A model generated the notes under the pieces. That model saw only the letters and a program-made list of their open reading frames with translations, ran no database searches and was not told the DNA's origin. The translations under genes were made by a program, and so were the position numbers. A stretch of DNA of 64,000 bases from Daucus carota subsp. sativus (Eukaryota > Streptophyta > Magnoliopsida > Apiales > Apiaceae). Below, piece by piece: positions 22,763-34,983 of the stretch (its first letter is position 1; every line of letters starts with the position of its first letter). The stretch is from assembly GCF_001625215.2 (NCBI RefSeq), contig NC_030385.2, positions 42,433,598 to 42,497,597 of the forward strand, in the 5' to 3' direction.

Positions 22763-25700
22763 ATGGGGGGTTTTGTTAATGACCCATCTTTTAAAGTCAA
22801 GCTAGAAGATAACAAAGAGGCTGTTCTTGAATCTTCTGAGGTAAACAAATCAATTGATTCACTTGGTGCTTTGTATATACCTGAAATAGATGATCTTTCT
22901 TTGTCTTTAGCTGATTCTTTTTTGGATTTCGATTGTTTGAAAGATTATATTGAGGAGAATCAAGAACCATTTATGGCTGGTGTGAAACAAGAGTTGGGGA
23001 TGGTTGGTGGTGAAGTTCTTGATTCAGGGGTTGTTGGGGAGAGTCTTGAAATGGGTCAAGATGGAAGCTTTGGAGGGGTTGGTGTTGAAGATGGGTTTAG
23101 AGAGGTGGGGTCTGATGTGGGTCGAGATGGGTTTCAAGAAGTTGTTGGGAAGAGTTTTGAAGTGGGTCGAGAAGATAGTTGTAGAGAGACTAATGGTGAA
23201 GATGGGGTTGGGAAGTTTGGGTCTTTGATTGAGGAAGAGATGGGGAAGGTGAGTTTGGATGAGAGTGGCGGTAATGGAGTTGGTGAAGGTTTGGGGGATA
23301 TTGAAAAGGTTGTTATGTGTGAGATGGAGGATGGTTTGGAGGGTTTGGAGAGAAGTGATAAACTTGTGGGTGTTGAAGGGAGTGAATTGGAGAGAGGCGA
23401 AATGGGAAATGTTGAGTGTGGAGGTGAGAAGAGTTGTGAGATTGATGGTGCTGAAGGGGGTGGTATTGAAAAACCATGTTTTAATGGGAAACTTGGGGAT
23501 AGTGGTAATACATTGACTATTGATGGTGTTGGTACTAAAATTGGGGGAAATATGAGTGACGAGGATGATAGTGAAAGTGAATCAGAGTCTGAGACCTCGG
23601 GTTCTTCTTCTTCTTCATCTTCGTCATCATCTAGTAGTAGTGAAGATGACGATGAAGATGATGATGATGTGAAAGAGGTTGAGGAGGGTGAAATTGACAT
23701 CGAAGAAGGCGAGATTAGGGATTCAGTTGAAGATGAAATGACTGCTTGGAGTGATGAAGATGAGGAGTTTGGCATTGCCATGGCTGGACCAATTATGTCA
23801 GCAAACGAAGTTAAGGTAATTTATCACATCTGTTTTGCTTTACTTATTAATTGCTGGTGGTTAGTATAATATTCCCTAAGATTTTTAAAGTCATCAAATG
23901 CCTCGAGGTTTGCTAATCAATGACGAGGTTGAATATTATCGATATGGTTTGTTCTGACAAGTACTTAGTGGAAATATAGTTGACAACTTGCATAACAAAA
24001 TCACCTATATAAGAGAATGACATGGGAATGGGTGAATGAAACCGCTCAATAAACCGATGTTCCGAATCTCTCAACTCCCCTGTGTTTGCAGAGACCGCGG
24101 GAGGAGGGTCTAATATACCTGGTAGGATACCCTTAACACTCAAAATGACTGAATGAGTAATATCTATATGAAATTGACTTTTTTGATGATTTGCACCCAC
24201 TTAGTGATGTTTATTTTCCTATTGATGTCCTACCTTCTGGTATGTTATGTATTATTAATAAATTTTTATGCTATATATGAAGCTTAGATTTTTTTTACTG
24301 TTATCTCATCTTTCAGGTTCTGCCTCCTGTTCCTCCAGTGGATGTTACTTTACAACCATGTCATGTGACCCTTCCAGTAGGAGTTGTATTATCGGTAAGC
24401 TCAGTACATCTCCTGACTAGCATATATATCAAATTTTCCATTTAACTGTAAATAGAATTGAAATTAAAAGCGATGGAGAACAGTTTTTCTGCACAAGCTC
24501 CAACTGAGTCCATTAATCCTCAATTTTTATGGTTTTTTTTTTTATGTTTGAGTTCGGTATATTTGTATAACATTCACTCGACATGTAATTTGGCCAGACA
24601 AAGAACACATCTAACTGAATTAATGCTTGCTATACTTGCAAGTTAGCAAGTGGTACACAATGGTTCCATGTTTTGATCTTGTTAATTAAACTGAGGAATG
24701 ATTGGTTTCACTAATTACATTTATTGATAAATTTCTGATATTACATTAAAACATATACTTCCTAATTATTACTAACTACCTATTTTCTGATGTGCATCTT
24801 TGGCTTTACACCTTACACTTATGGACCAATTTTTAGTAAATTAAAGATTTTGGTGAATAGAAATAATTAACTCAACTAATTACTTCTGTTTTTTTTTTAA
24901 TCAATTTAAGCTTGGAATTGCCAAATTGATTTAGTGCTATTTTAAATATTTGTGCATCAATTTTAAATATCTGTTTCTGTAATGTTGCAATGCATAATTG
25001 AATCTTAAGATTTGGATGTATAGCTAGTATGCGAGTGTTTATGATGTGGGGCGTAGTAACATTTTCATATAGAATGTATATCACTTTGTAGTTAGTATTA
25101 TATGCATGACCTCAGTTGGACTTCTCCTTCAAGCCACTCTCTGGCCGTGAAAAGCATTTTTCTTTCATTTCATGTATTCATACATGGTTAACTAAGTCCG
25201 AGTGACCACATTTACATCATTATCTTATGAGAGCGTCAATTTATCATCAAGAAGCTTTTCTTTATTAAAGAAAGAAGATTCTTGTTAGTCGCTGAATATA
25301 TATTTAAAATTTTAAAGTCATTTCGTGATGTGTTTTCTTTCAAACAGATTGTTGGTACTCAAGTCATTGTAGAAGGGGTGGAGAAGCACGACCCACTTAA
25401 TGAGGGATCAATTCTTTGGATTACTGAAAAAAGATCCCCACTAGGGATTGTTGATGAAATATTTGGACCAGTCAAGAACCCCTACTATATAGTAAGGTAC
25501 AATTCTGAAAATGAAGTCCCTGTTGGGATTCAGCAAGGTACTTCAGTATCCTTTGTTCCAGAGTTCGTGAATCATATCCTTAACAATGGCAACCTTTACA
25601 AGAAAGGATACGATGCATCTGGTGAAAATGATGAAGAGATATCTGAAGAAGCAGAGTTTTCAGATGATGAGAAGGAGGCTGAGTACAAGAGGTTACAAAA

Positions 25701-26679
25701 AATGTCTAAAAGAGGGCCAAAAGACCAAACTCTTGAAAACAGGAAAAGGAATAAAAATAAATCTAAAAGAAGAGGTGGTCAGTGGGGTGGTGACCAACAT
25801 TCATCAGCCAAAGAGCCAAATGAAAGAGTAGTTCAAGCACCATCTATTCAGAACCAACATTTTCGACCACCATTATCAGTGAATCAAGGCAATAGTTCAA
25901 ATTCCATGCGTCCAGTTCAAGCTTTTGCAGGTGGCCCTGGATTGGTTCCGGTGTTTCCTCAGGCACCACAGGTCCCTGGTTTTGTGGCACCTTCCAGTGG
26001 AGTTTGGATGAATGGGATCCCGTGTCAACCACCCCAAAGTACCTTCTCGAATGGGCCTACTCCAAATAATATGCTGCAATTGCAGCAGAATCAAGCTCAG
26101 CAACCCTATCATATGCCTCCTTTTAATGGAATGCCACTACAACAATTTAGTACTGGTCAAATGATGCCCCCTAACTTTGTCTTTCCAGGTGGGCATCCAG
26201 GTTTTAGTATGGGAGCATTTACACCTATGAATCAAATGATGTTCAGCCAAAATAATTTTGGCCAATTGCAAGCTGGTGCAAGCCAAAATAACTTCAGCCA
26301 ATTACACGTTGCTGCCGCTCAAAACAACTTCAATCATTCACAGGCTGCCATGAACATGCAACAGCAACATGCCATAAATATGCAAGGGCAACTTCCAATG
26401 AATTTTGGCCAATCAAATGCTGCTGTAGGAATGCAAGGCCAGCATGCCCCCTCAATTGTAAATAACGGGGACCAAGGTGTTTTGCCAAAGGAGAACCAAA
26501 ACGAGCAGAATGGCAGTTCCCAACCACTGCCAGCAACTCCGCCTAGTACTGGAGGTCCTCAGAATTTCAGCAGTGGAGTAAAATTTGGCCGTGGAAGGAA
26601 TTCATATCAAAGAGGTGGTGGACGATTTGGAGGTCGAGGTGGAAGAGGAAGGGGAAGGGGGAGGCAACAACCCAGGTGA
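22763..26679 (+). CDS. NAF1: H/ACA ribonucleoprotein complex non-core subunit NAF1
   Basis: Nuclear chaperone that binds dyskerin/CBF5 and is swapped for GAR1 during assembly of H/ACA snoRNPs, which guide pseudouridylation. Three exons: 22763-23815, 24317-24394, 25348-26679; phases close, 820 residues. The ATG at 22763 is used because the frame extends upstream only through a TTG. Seen: a Gly/Glu/Asp-rich N-terminal half; a serine tract followed by an Asp/Glu run (about 272-305); paired EEGEI motifs; a Gar1/NAF1 beta-barrel domain beginning near LPVGVVLS and carrying VEGVEKHDPLNEGSILW, GIVDEIFGPV and PYYIVRY; then a basic KRRGGQ stretch; a long Gln/Asn/Met/Pro-rich region; and a C-terminal RGG box. 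Length is close to the Arabidopsis protein (At1g03530, from memory). Low-complexity parts evolve fast, so only the central domain is diagnostic. Confidence 0.95.
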
Positions 26680-27169
26680 ATGCAATTGCTGATGCAATAT
26701 TTCCTTTTGTACAAGACCTTTAGTCATGGATTTAATCACCTAGGAATCTGGTTTTGCTTTAAATTTTGGAAGTATAATTGTAATTGTTCTCGCATTTCAG
26801 AACATCGTTTTACCTTTAATTTTACCAGTTTCCAGTTTTTCTCTAAACTTGTCCTGCCAGTATGTATGTGTTGTGTGTGTGATACACCAAAGAAATACCA
26901 AGGATTTTTCATTACAGAACTTTTGAGAATTATTCTATTCCGTGGGGGTCTTGGTAAGCCAAAAAGTGCAAATATTGTTCAGTTAAATTAAGTATCGTTT
27001 TTAAATTTTATATTTGTCTAGCAGTATATATTAGATGAACATGTAATAAAGGTGAGTTGAAAAAGTAGCTGGGAAGTGTTTTAACAATATGCTGTAATTT
27101 GTATGTGCTTAAACATAAACTTTGATCACTTTAATTTGGATATTAATATCATAAATCAGTTTGAGAATA

Positions 27170-27303
27170 AAATTTAGGGGAATTATCTTGTATACTGTTT
27201 TTTCCATCTTATTTTCAAAAATACTACCTTCTCCAATCTTATTTTCAAAAGTACTACCTTCTCTAAAATATTTTCAAAAATACTATCTTTTTGAAAATAT
27301 TTT

Positions 27304-27371
<68 letters not shown>

Positions 27372-27540
27372 CTCCAAAGATGAGGTCGAAAATGACATTT
27401 GAAAACTGAAACTTAAAATCAGGATTTCAGTTGTATATATGGTTGTATATGCAACCAGTATTTTTGAAAATATTTTAGAAAAGGTAATATTTTTGAAAAT
27501 AAGATTGAAAACGTGGTTATAAATAAAAAAAGCCCTAAAA
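27170..27540. repeat. degenerate inverted repeat with an (AT)31 core
   Basis: The left half repeats TTTTCAAAAATACTACCTTCT-type units three times; the right half has the complement (AGAAAAGGTAATATTTTTGA) and ends GCCCTAAAATTTT against TTTAGGG at the left. In the middle is a pure AT run at 27307-27368 (31 units). Probably an old fold-back transposon expanded by a microsatellite; no clean target duplication was found. Confidence 0.6.
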
Positions 27541-27737
27541 TTTTAATACCATGAATATAAATGGCCCTGATTAAAATTTTCAACCATAGCCCCAGTAAAA
27601 TAATACTGGTCTCCAGAGGAACTAATGGTCATCATCAATATCTCATTCATGGGTTGCTAGAGCAACACATCATGACTGCAACAATTGCAGCAAAGAATCG
27701 GTTATTTCATTATGTATATTGTCTAGTAACTTTTTAA

Positions 27738-28213
27738 CAGTGTTGTAAAAAGCGCATTAAGCGGCCGATTAAGCGGCCGCCTAAGCGGAATCGGCCCTAA
27801 AGCGCTTCGATTTTGTACTAAGCGGGAGATTAAGCGTTTTTTAAAATTAAGCGGACAATTAAGCGGATTAAGCGGTCGTTAAGCGGATTAAGCGGTAATT
27901 AAGCGGTCAAAATGATGTTGACTTGCTAATTTTTAAAAAAAATAATTTTGAAATATTAATTTTTTAATAATATAACTATAATTATATTATAAAATTAAAA
28001 AAAATATATTTTATCAAAATATTAAAAATGCATATTCTTAACACAACATAATATTATTTTTAAATATATTAATATTATAACTAAATATTTAATTATATTT
28101 AATTAATCCGCTTATTGACCCGCTTAAAATTCCGCTTAAGCGTCCGCTTTACCGCTTAAGCGCTAGAAGGTCCTCCTGCCGCTTAGAACCGATTTGCGCT
28201 TTTCACAACACTG
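27738..28213. mobile_element. non-autonomous hAT element (MITE) rich in AAGCGG
   Basis: Ends CAGTGTTGTAAAAAGCGC and its near-perfect complement (17 of 18), bounded by the 8-bp direct repeat CTTTTTAA at 27730-27737 and 28214-28221. CA-starting ends with an 8-bp duplication are diagnostic of the hAT superfamily. Both subterminal regions are packed with AAGCGG or its complement CCGCTT, about a dozen copies on the left and several inverted on the right; the centre is AT-rich and non-coding. Total 476 bp. Confidence 0.93.
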
Positions 28214-28970
28214 CTTTTTAACATCTACTATTTTTTATGTATCAGACGGAGATATGTACTAAGTCTAGACTTTTCACGAAAATAGCTTCCACCGTAGGTT
28301 ATTATAAGTGGGATATAATTTGTATGGTTTGATTTTGTTTAGTATGGTTTGATTTTGTTTGGTTTATGAATGCATGTTAAAGAATACTAGTACATACTGT
28401 TCATTGTAATTTTTCCGAAATATTTGAAAAATATTACCTTTTGCAGGTGGCAAAGTACAAATCTTCAGATAATATTTACTATGACAATGTTTTCCTTGTA
28501 GTGAATGAGCATCGTTGTAGACTTCGTTTACCCATTTTATATTTCTTCTTAGCCTGTCATTTCTCACTGTTATTGCCCAATCTGAAAGATGCAGTACATG
28601 AAATTGTAGCTACTTTCTTTTTTTACCCCCTCATGCCTCTGTATTTATGTCTGCATATATGTATTTATGAGTGACCAACACTGAGGACCATTATTAGGGA
28701 CAATGAATTTATGGGTTGTGGGGAATGTGTTAGTTGTGAGATTCAACTCTTCACTTCTTTGTTTTTAACTTTCTGTAATCACCTCAGCTCTGAATTCGAC
28801 ACACAGTTATATTTCTGATGCATATCGCTCTGCAGAGCTTTGAAGTCGAGTAGGTCCCCTCTATATCTTTGAAAGATCGGATTGCTGTAGTTCATAACTA
28901 AATGAGTTCTCTATGTTTACCAGAAGTTAAGACATTTTTCTTGTGAAACGATAATTTGTTATATCTTGAA

Positions 28971-30651
28971 ATGAGTCCTTTTACGAGGTTTAGGAGAACT
29001 GGTCACTCTAACTCGGGAAGTATATTCAGGGATAGAAGTTGGTTCCATCCGTTTCTAGCTAGTTTATCCATCTTGATTACTTTGTTTATGTCTGCTGGTC
29101 TTTTAATGTTTTCATCTTCGTTTTTTTGGGATCCACATCAGTTCGACATTGTTTCATTTGCAAGGTCAGACTCAAGTGGATATTTTGTAGAGTCGGAATT
29201 AAATAGATTGTCTGAAACCAGTAGGGTTTTAAAAACAGAAGCACCAAGATTTGCTTATCTTATTTCAGGCACAAGTGGCGATTGTCAGAGAATGCTGAGA
29301 ACCTTACAGGCTGTTTATCATCCAAGAAACCAGTATATACTGCACATGGATCTTGCAGCTTTGCCACGTGAAATGTTGAATCTAACAATGTCGGTGAAGA
29401 ATGATCCTGTGTTTCATGAAATTGGTAATGTCTATGTGATGGAGAAGTCGAATATGGTTACATATAGAGGGCCTACAATGATCGCAACTACTCTTCAAGC
29501 AATTGCAATTTTGTTGAAGAAGAGCGCTAGCTGGGACTGGTTTATAAACCTCAGTGCTTCAGATTATCCTCTTATGACACAAGATGGTCAGTTTCTATTT
29601 CATTATCTACTAGTACCGTGATTTATAACATTTTTCTCTTATCAATCAAATGTAGAATACACGGAGATCATTCCGATAGTGCTGATTGCAGTATAAACTT
29701 CAATTTTCCTAAACCTGTCTTGGTTTGTTGTCTGATTGTGCAGATATGCTTCATGTTTTCTCTAATATGTCCAGAAATATGAACTTCATCGAACACACAA
29801 AGATACATGGTTGGAAACTGTAAGTAGGTATATCATGGTTTTATCTGATTTTGTTTACATATTCTTGAATCTGCAAAGAAGCATCTGGTTGCCATATTAG
29901 TTCTTCCTTTGCTTTCAGCCATCATAGAGCAAGGCCGATTGTGGTTGATCCTGGTCTTCACTTGTCGAAGAAATCTGGCATTTTCTGGACCACCCAACGG
30001 AGATCAATCCCGACCTCTTTTAAGTTGTTTACTGGTAAGTAATAAATTTCTTTACAAACTATGCATAGGATTGATTTTCAAATGATTCTAATAATGTGAA
30101 CTTTTCAGTAAATTTTCATGACAAGTTTGTGTTGTGCAGGCTCAGCTTGGGCGATCCTCAGCAGATCATTCGTCGAATACTGCATATGGGGATGGAACAA
30201 TCTTCCAAGGACTATCTTGATGTACTACACAAATTTTATTTCCTCTCCAGAAGGCTATTTCCACACTGTGATCTGCAACACTGATGAATATCGCAACACT
30301 GCAATAAGCCATGATCTCCATTACATTGCCTGGGACAGTCCACCAAAGCAACATCCCAAGTCCTTGACAATGAAAGACTTCGACAACATGGTAAATAGCA
30401 GTGCCCCATTTGCCCGAAAGTTTGCCAAGGATGATCCAGTTTTGGACAAGATTGATAGAGAGCTTTTAGGGCGTACTAATCGGTTTGTCCCTGGAGCATG
30501 GTGCATAGGTAGCTCAGAAGCCGGGTCTGATCCTTGCTTCTTTCGTGGTAATGATTCGGTGTTTAGGCCAGGCCCTGGTGCTAAGAGGTTGAAAGTGCTA
30601 ACTGATCAGCTTCTGTCTAAGGAATTTCGAGACAAGCAATGTAAACTGTGA
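28971..30651 (+). CDS. GT14 Core-2/I-branching-type glycosyltransferase (GlcAT14-like)
   Basis: Golgi type II membrane glycosyltransferase of CAZy family GT14; characterised plant members add glucuronic acid to arabinogalactan-protein galactans. Four exons: 28971-29586, 29744-29819, 29919-30034, 30140-30651; phases close, 439 residues. The ATG at 28971 is preceded in frame only by TTG. Seen: a short basic cytosolic tail (FRRTGHSNSG), a membrane anchor at about residues 31-52, a stem, then the Branch domain starting RFAYLISGTSGD (about 92), with YHPRNQYILHMD, LNASDYPL-like NLSASDYPLMTQDD, the WTTQRRS block, SRSFVEYCIWGWNNLPRT and the PDE/TPEGYF-type SSPEGYFHTVICN. The C-terminal DPCFFRGNDSVFRPGPGAKRL is conserved in the family. 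Faces the GAUT10 gene tail to tail across about 670 bp that holds a tRNA gene. From memory it corresponds to At1g03520; the acceptor substrate cannot be read from sequence. Confidence 0.95.
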
Positions 30652-30826
30652 TAAAGCAATGTCTGGAAGCTTATTTGAATCAGGTTGTAAAAGCTTATTT
30701 CTCCCAGCTCAATGCCAAGTTCAGTTGCCCAAGAATCAATCAAAATAACAACAAAAAATGCCAAGTTCAGTTGCTCAAGAATCAACCAATATAATAACAA
30801 AAAAAAAAAAAAAGAGAGAAAAAAAT

Positions 30827-30898
30827 CGCCGTTGCCGGGGATCGAACCCGGGTCATCCGCGTGACAGGCGGATATACTTACCACTATACTACAACGAC
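30827..30898 (-). tRNA. tRNA-Asp (GUC)
   Basis: A complete 72-nt cloverleaf on the minus strand. The acceptor stem GTCGTTG pairs with CAACGGC, discriminator G; the anticodon loop CTGTCAC carries GTC; the T-arm is CCGGGTTCGATCCCCGG. No intron. A run of six T follows immediately, the usual Pol III terminator. The first anticodon-stem pair is T-A where plant tRNA-Asp genes usually have C-G, a compensated change, so the stem stays intact. A promoter for Pol III is internal (A box TAGTATAGTGG, B box GGTTCGATCC). It lies between the GT14 and GAUT10 3' ends. Confidence 0.97.
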
Positions 30899-31317
30899 TC
30901 ATTTGTGATTTAGAATCTGCTAGCTACAATATAAATATTTGTACTTAAGCTTAGACAAATTAACTTGTCTAAACTTTTCCAAATAAACTGATTGTAAACG
31001 TATAGTTAATAAGATCATGAGCTAATTAAGCCAAGCAAAAAACTTACTTTCCATCCTTAAATATATGAAGAGGATAATACTTACACATTTTTCGATATTA
31101 CAAGAAGATAATTTATGAAAAAATAATAATATTACAACAAGATAATTTTAACTAAATCATGGTGTTCAAATTCACTAAGATGATTGTTCTCATCTATGAA
31201 AACTTAACATCTCAAACCATCAACTCGGGCTTGCCCCGTGGTACCTCTACCTCCTGTTGTGTTACTCTTGATCGCAACACAGACCATCCAGAGTGCAGAA
31301 CTTTCTGGTGTCGAAAT

Positions 31318-33213
31318 TTAATGAACATTACACTGCTGCAACAGAGGATGGTCATAACCAATGTATTTGTCCCAAAGGGGCTTATATTTCTCCATTCCTA
31401 TTTTCAGCCAAGGCTTTGAGTTCCCATTGAAGTGCAGTACAGCCCCATTTTCAATCTGCTGAGAATCAACATTTGTGTAGCCTAGCCCCAGGACATGCCA
31501 AGTAGGGGCCAGTGGCTCTGTCAATCCATAGAAAGTTAAGAGTCCGGGGGGTAAAGTCCCGAGTTTCCATAATGTGCGGTCGACGTTTTTTTCTTGCCAA
31601 TAGTGGTAGATTCCAGTTACATTCTTTTGCCGCCATTGAACCAAGTCAAAAACGTTCATTCCAAATGCCCACCCACAAGCATCTGGATCAAAATGTGATC
31701 GGATGAGGGGGTGAGAATAGTTCAAGTACTTGTGGTATCTGTGAAAGGTCTCCATGCAGGTCTCGACAGCACCATTAACATTGCCTTTTAGATCTATAGT
31801 GAATAGAGGTGATAGATCCTTCTGTACGACAACATCATCATCAAGAAATACTATCTTGTTCAGCGAAGAAAACACTTCTGGGATATAGAACCTAAGGTGA
31901 TTCAACATAGATAGATATTTAGGGTTCCGGAACTTTATAGGAGTTTTGCCACCGTCGTTGTTGCCAGAAAAGTAGTAGCTCCGAGTTTCAGAGTCTTGGA
32001 GCTGCTTAAGAACAGGAACATAGGAAGCATTTAGCCAGGTAAACTCCTCTATCTTTTGTACATCAACAGTTACTCCTCTGAAACTGTTCATGGAGAACCA
32101 TGCCTTCATCGCAGCATAATTTACTTCATCAGTTACGAGATGGAAGACTACCTTGTCAGGATTTTTGGAATTCAAAGCAGTTGAATTTACCACAACGGAT
32201 GTTGCAAGAATGTTGTCAGAAAAGACACAGAAATGATACAGACTGTTATCTCTTAGTGTCATGGCTAACTGCCGTTTCTCTGCAAGTTTTTTTTGTATAT
32301 TTGAGTTTCTGAACCATTCTGTTGTCAACCGAACACCAAGGCAGTAGAGACTCTTTGGTACTTCCTCTGCTGCTATCTGCCCATATTTGGAGCTCTTTTC
32401 ACTAACTGAATTTTTCTGTTCTTCAAGACCCTGAATTTTGGCTTTCATTCTCATGATCATGGTGGCACTGTCATAATGGAGCTGCTGAGCTTGGTATAAC
32501 AATAGTGCCATGTCACGAACAGCGACTTCTGACTCGCTCTTTGTCAAAGGAATTCGTCTAAAAGCAGCATTTGAAAGGAGGACCTGTGAATTACGAATCT
32601 GGGCACTTAATTCCCAAGCAAATTGGAGGTTATTGCTTTCTTTTGCAATTACTACATATGCCTTTGCAAGGGCAATTTGATCACTAAGTTTCCTTGTAAC
32701 CGAATCAGCGCTCAGCATTTCATCTGTAATGTTAAGCCCTTCTAGGATCCTGTCTTGCCTGTAAGATTTCTGCAAAAGAAACAACCCTGAGTATGAATGT
32801 TTAATATCCTTACAGAAGGATTGGTAAGATCTAGGAAGAACAAGTATGGAGTCTAGAAATCAAAACAATGAGTTGAATTAGAACCTAATCGCAAAGTTCT
32901 AAATATAATACCGAGGTGACAAACAAATAGCAAGAAAAACAATGTGCTAGGATCGAGGTGTTCAAGCAACTCAGAGGAGTTCAATTATTGTTTACTGTAC
33001 TGGCAATTATTCAAATGTAGAGTACATTTCTTCTGGTCCCATTTGTTACTTAACCTCTGGTTCTGAGGGAAGAGGGGGAAGCGGGATGGAAAAATCACTC
33101 ATAGCACCCTAAACAGCATTGGAGAAGGTCAGTGTACCTCATCCAAGCACCATGGCATAGTTCCACAGACAGTCTTCTGTCTGGTGTGTGTGTGTGTGGG
33201 GTGGTGGGGTGGT

Positions 33214-33254
<41 letters not shown>

Positions 33255-34227
33255 CCTACATCTTCAGGATACCATGAAAGGGTCTCTAATTAACCTTTAA
33301 CCTTGCTTTAGCTAGACATATATGATATGTTCATTTGAAGAGTGGTTAGCAACTTATTTTCATAATATCTTCAGTATCATTCCTCTAACAAGAACCCCAA
33401 AACTTAAACAGAACAATTACCATCTCTTGAACAGCAGCATAACACAGCTTCTATTTGCTGAGAGTTAAAATTTTTAATTTATATGAAATGACCAACACAT
33501 TGTCAAAGCTTAGAATTACTGGATCAAATGGAGTCAGACATTCCCCATCCTGTATAACACCTAATTATCCAGAATTATCTCAGCCATAATCAAAATTTTA
33601 AAATAGATCCTAGACTAACCTTACAATTCATCTCATCTATCGCCATCATTCTTACATGTTAGATCATATCATTTCCACATGCATACCAACACAAACACAC
33701 AAATCCAATCCCTATTTAAGCACCTCTAGATGTGACTAACCAACCCCCCCACCCCCCCTCAAATCGTAGTTTTTTAGGCAAAAGCGATTGGAAACTATTC
33801 CATGTTTTTCCTAACAACCCTCAAAATACCCATCACATTAACACTGATAACACATTCCCATCAAAACACTAACAAGATCATCATATCAAAAACAAAATAC
33901 ACATAACAAAGTCAAATTCTTTCTAGACCAATAGTAAAGTCAAAACCTTTGCAACAACAAACACTGACCCATCAAACAAAACGCCAAGAACACACAGACC
34001 CCAGTCTCAGATTCACAAAAGACCACTACTTTAAGCTAAAAACACAACAATCAACAGCCAAGAACTGAGAAAACTACCTTGGACAACACAGATCTGGATG
34101 AAGAATTGGGGTCCCGAGTAAGCAAAACGATGAAAACCAACATCAGAAGACCACAGCACGTGAACCAGAACACATTTGATAATCTCCGGCGAACTGGACG
34201 CCGGAACTCCTGTCCTCTACGCCGCAT
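31318..34227 (-). CDS. GAUT10: galacturonosyltransferase 10-type (GAUT10), GT8
   Basis: Golgi glycosyltransferase of family GT8 in the pectin-synthesising GAUT clade; transfers galacturonic acid to homogalacturonan-type acceptors. Two exons (-): 34078-34227 and 31318-32769; 533 residues, close to Arabidopsis GAUT10 (At2g20810). Seen: a basic N-terminus MRRRGQEFRRPVRRR, one membrane anchor (about 20-36), a stem with the conserved QIALAKAYVVIAKESNNLQFAWELS block, and the GT8 domain with HFCVFSDN, KYLSMLNHLRFYIPEVF, the metal-binding FLDDDVVVQKDL, ETCMETFHRYHKYLN, FDPDACGWAFGMNVFDL and C-terminal LHFNGNSKPW. Sequence fits the GAUT10 lineage much better than GAUT11 by recalled alignment. The 1.3-kb intron contains a 39-base G run. 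Coding ends only about 670 bp from the convergent GT14 gene. Confidence 0.96.
33214..33252. repeat. poly-G tract of 39 bases
   Basis: An uninterrupted run of about 39 G, preceded by TG repeats and GGTGGGGTGGTG, in the GAUT10 intron. On the sense strand of GAUT10 it is poly-C. Strong G-quadruplex potential; the exact length may be a sequencing or assembly estimate. Confidence 0.9.
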
Positions 34228-34751
34228 TTTTAATCGGAAATGAACTCAACGCCCGAGCATTTGAGTGGGGAAATATGGAAATGATTTAGATACAGGATTG
34301 GTGTAAAGTATAGATGGATGTATAAATGGGGAAGTATGGTCAGTATTGAGTAGGCAATTAAGACCAGTTATTAGGAGGAATTAGGATCGCTCAACAAAGG
34401 AATTTTTATTGTTTAATTAGTTAAAAAAATATTATTTGAATAGTAAAAAATTAATAATTTGGCATATTAATTTATGAAATAAATTTAACATTTTTATGAT
34501 TTATCATAAAAAGTATGTTGGTTTGATTTATTTTTTATAGCACATAAACAATTAATTGCTTTAGATTAGAGATATTTAATAATTATTTTGTATAAAATAT
34601 ATAATAAATAATAATATTTTTGAATTATTGTTGGTCATAAAGTAAATATTCTTTTATTAATAATAATTTTATTTTGGATTTTTAAGAATAAAAAGTTAAA
34701 TTAATAGACTAGAGTCTAGAGACTCTAGACTACTTTTCTCCAACTCTAATA

Positions 34752-34983
34752 TTCCCTCTGCTAGGATATATCTTTTTTTTGATTTTTTTTTTCCACGTAT
34801 TTTTGATAGTTTTGACCGCATACTTATAATTATCATTTTCAAAATTTAATTTTATGAATAAAAATATGATATTAATGCTTTTATCCAAAAAAATTTTAAA
34901 TAATGTCTATAAGTGTACGGTTAAATCTCTCTTTAAAAAACGTGAAAAAAAGTCAAACGATTATTATAAATTGACATAGGAAG
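34752..34983. mobile_element. Stowaway-like MITE
   Basis: Begins TTCCCTCTGCTAGGATATATC after TA and ends GACATAGGAAG before TA. Subterminal inverted motifs TTTTGACCG...ACTTATA and the complement are placed symmetrically. TA duplication and a CCCTC-type end suggest Tc1/mariner-derived Stowaway; 232 bp, no coding. Confidence 0.6.

Larger units (their letters stand above)
26680..28970. other. NAF1 3' flank to GT14 leader: repeats and MITEs
   Basis: Holds the NAF1 3' untranslated region (about the first 300 bases), an AT-microsatellite fold-back (27170-27540), an hAT MITE (27738-28213) and, closer to 28971, the probable spliced leader of the GT14 gene. Open frames at 28364-28674 match nothing I know. 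Confidence 0.5.

Noticed and set aside
23134-23781. 215-codon Ser/Pro-rich frame antisense to NAF1 exon 1
   Set aside because: Arises from the complement of Glu/Gly-rich codons in NAF1; no independent support.
27161-27409. 82-codon frame with an Ile-Tyr repeat
   Set aside because: Translation of the (AT)31 tract and its flanks.
30606-30902. 98-codon minus-strand frame beginning with an ISACHADDPGSIPG-like peptide
   Set aside because: This peptide is the translation of the tRNA-Asp gene, a common false gene call.
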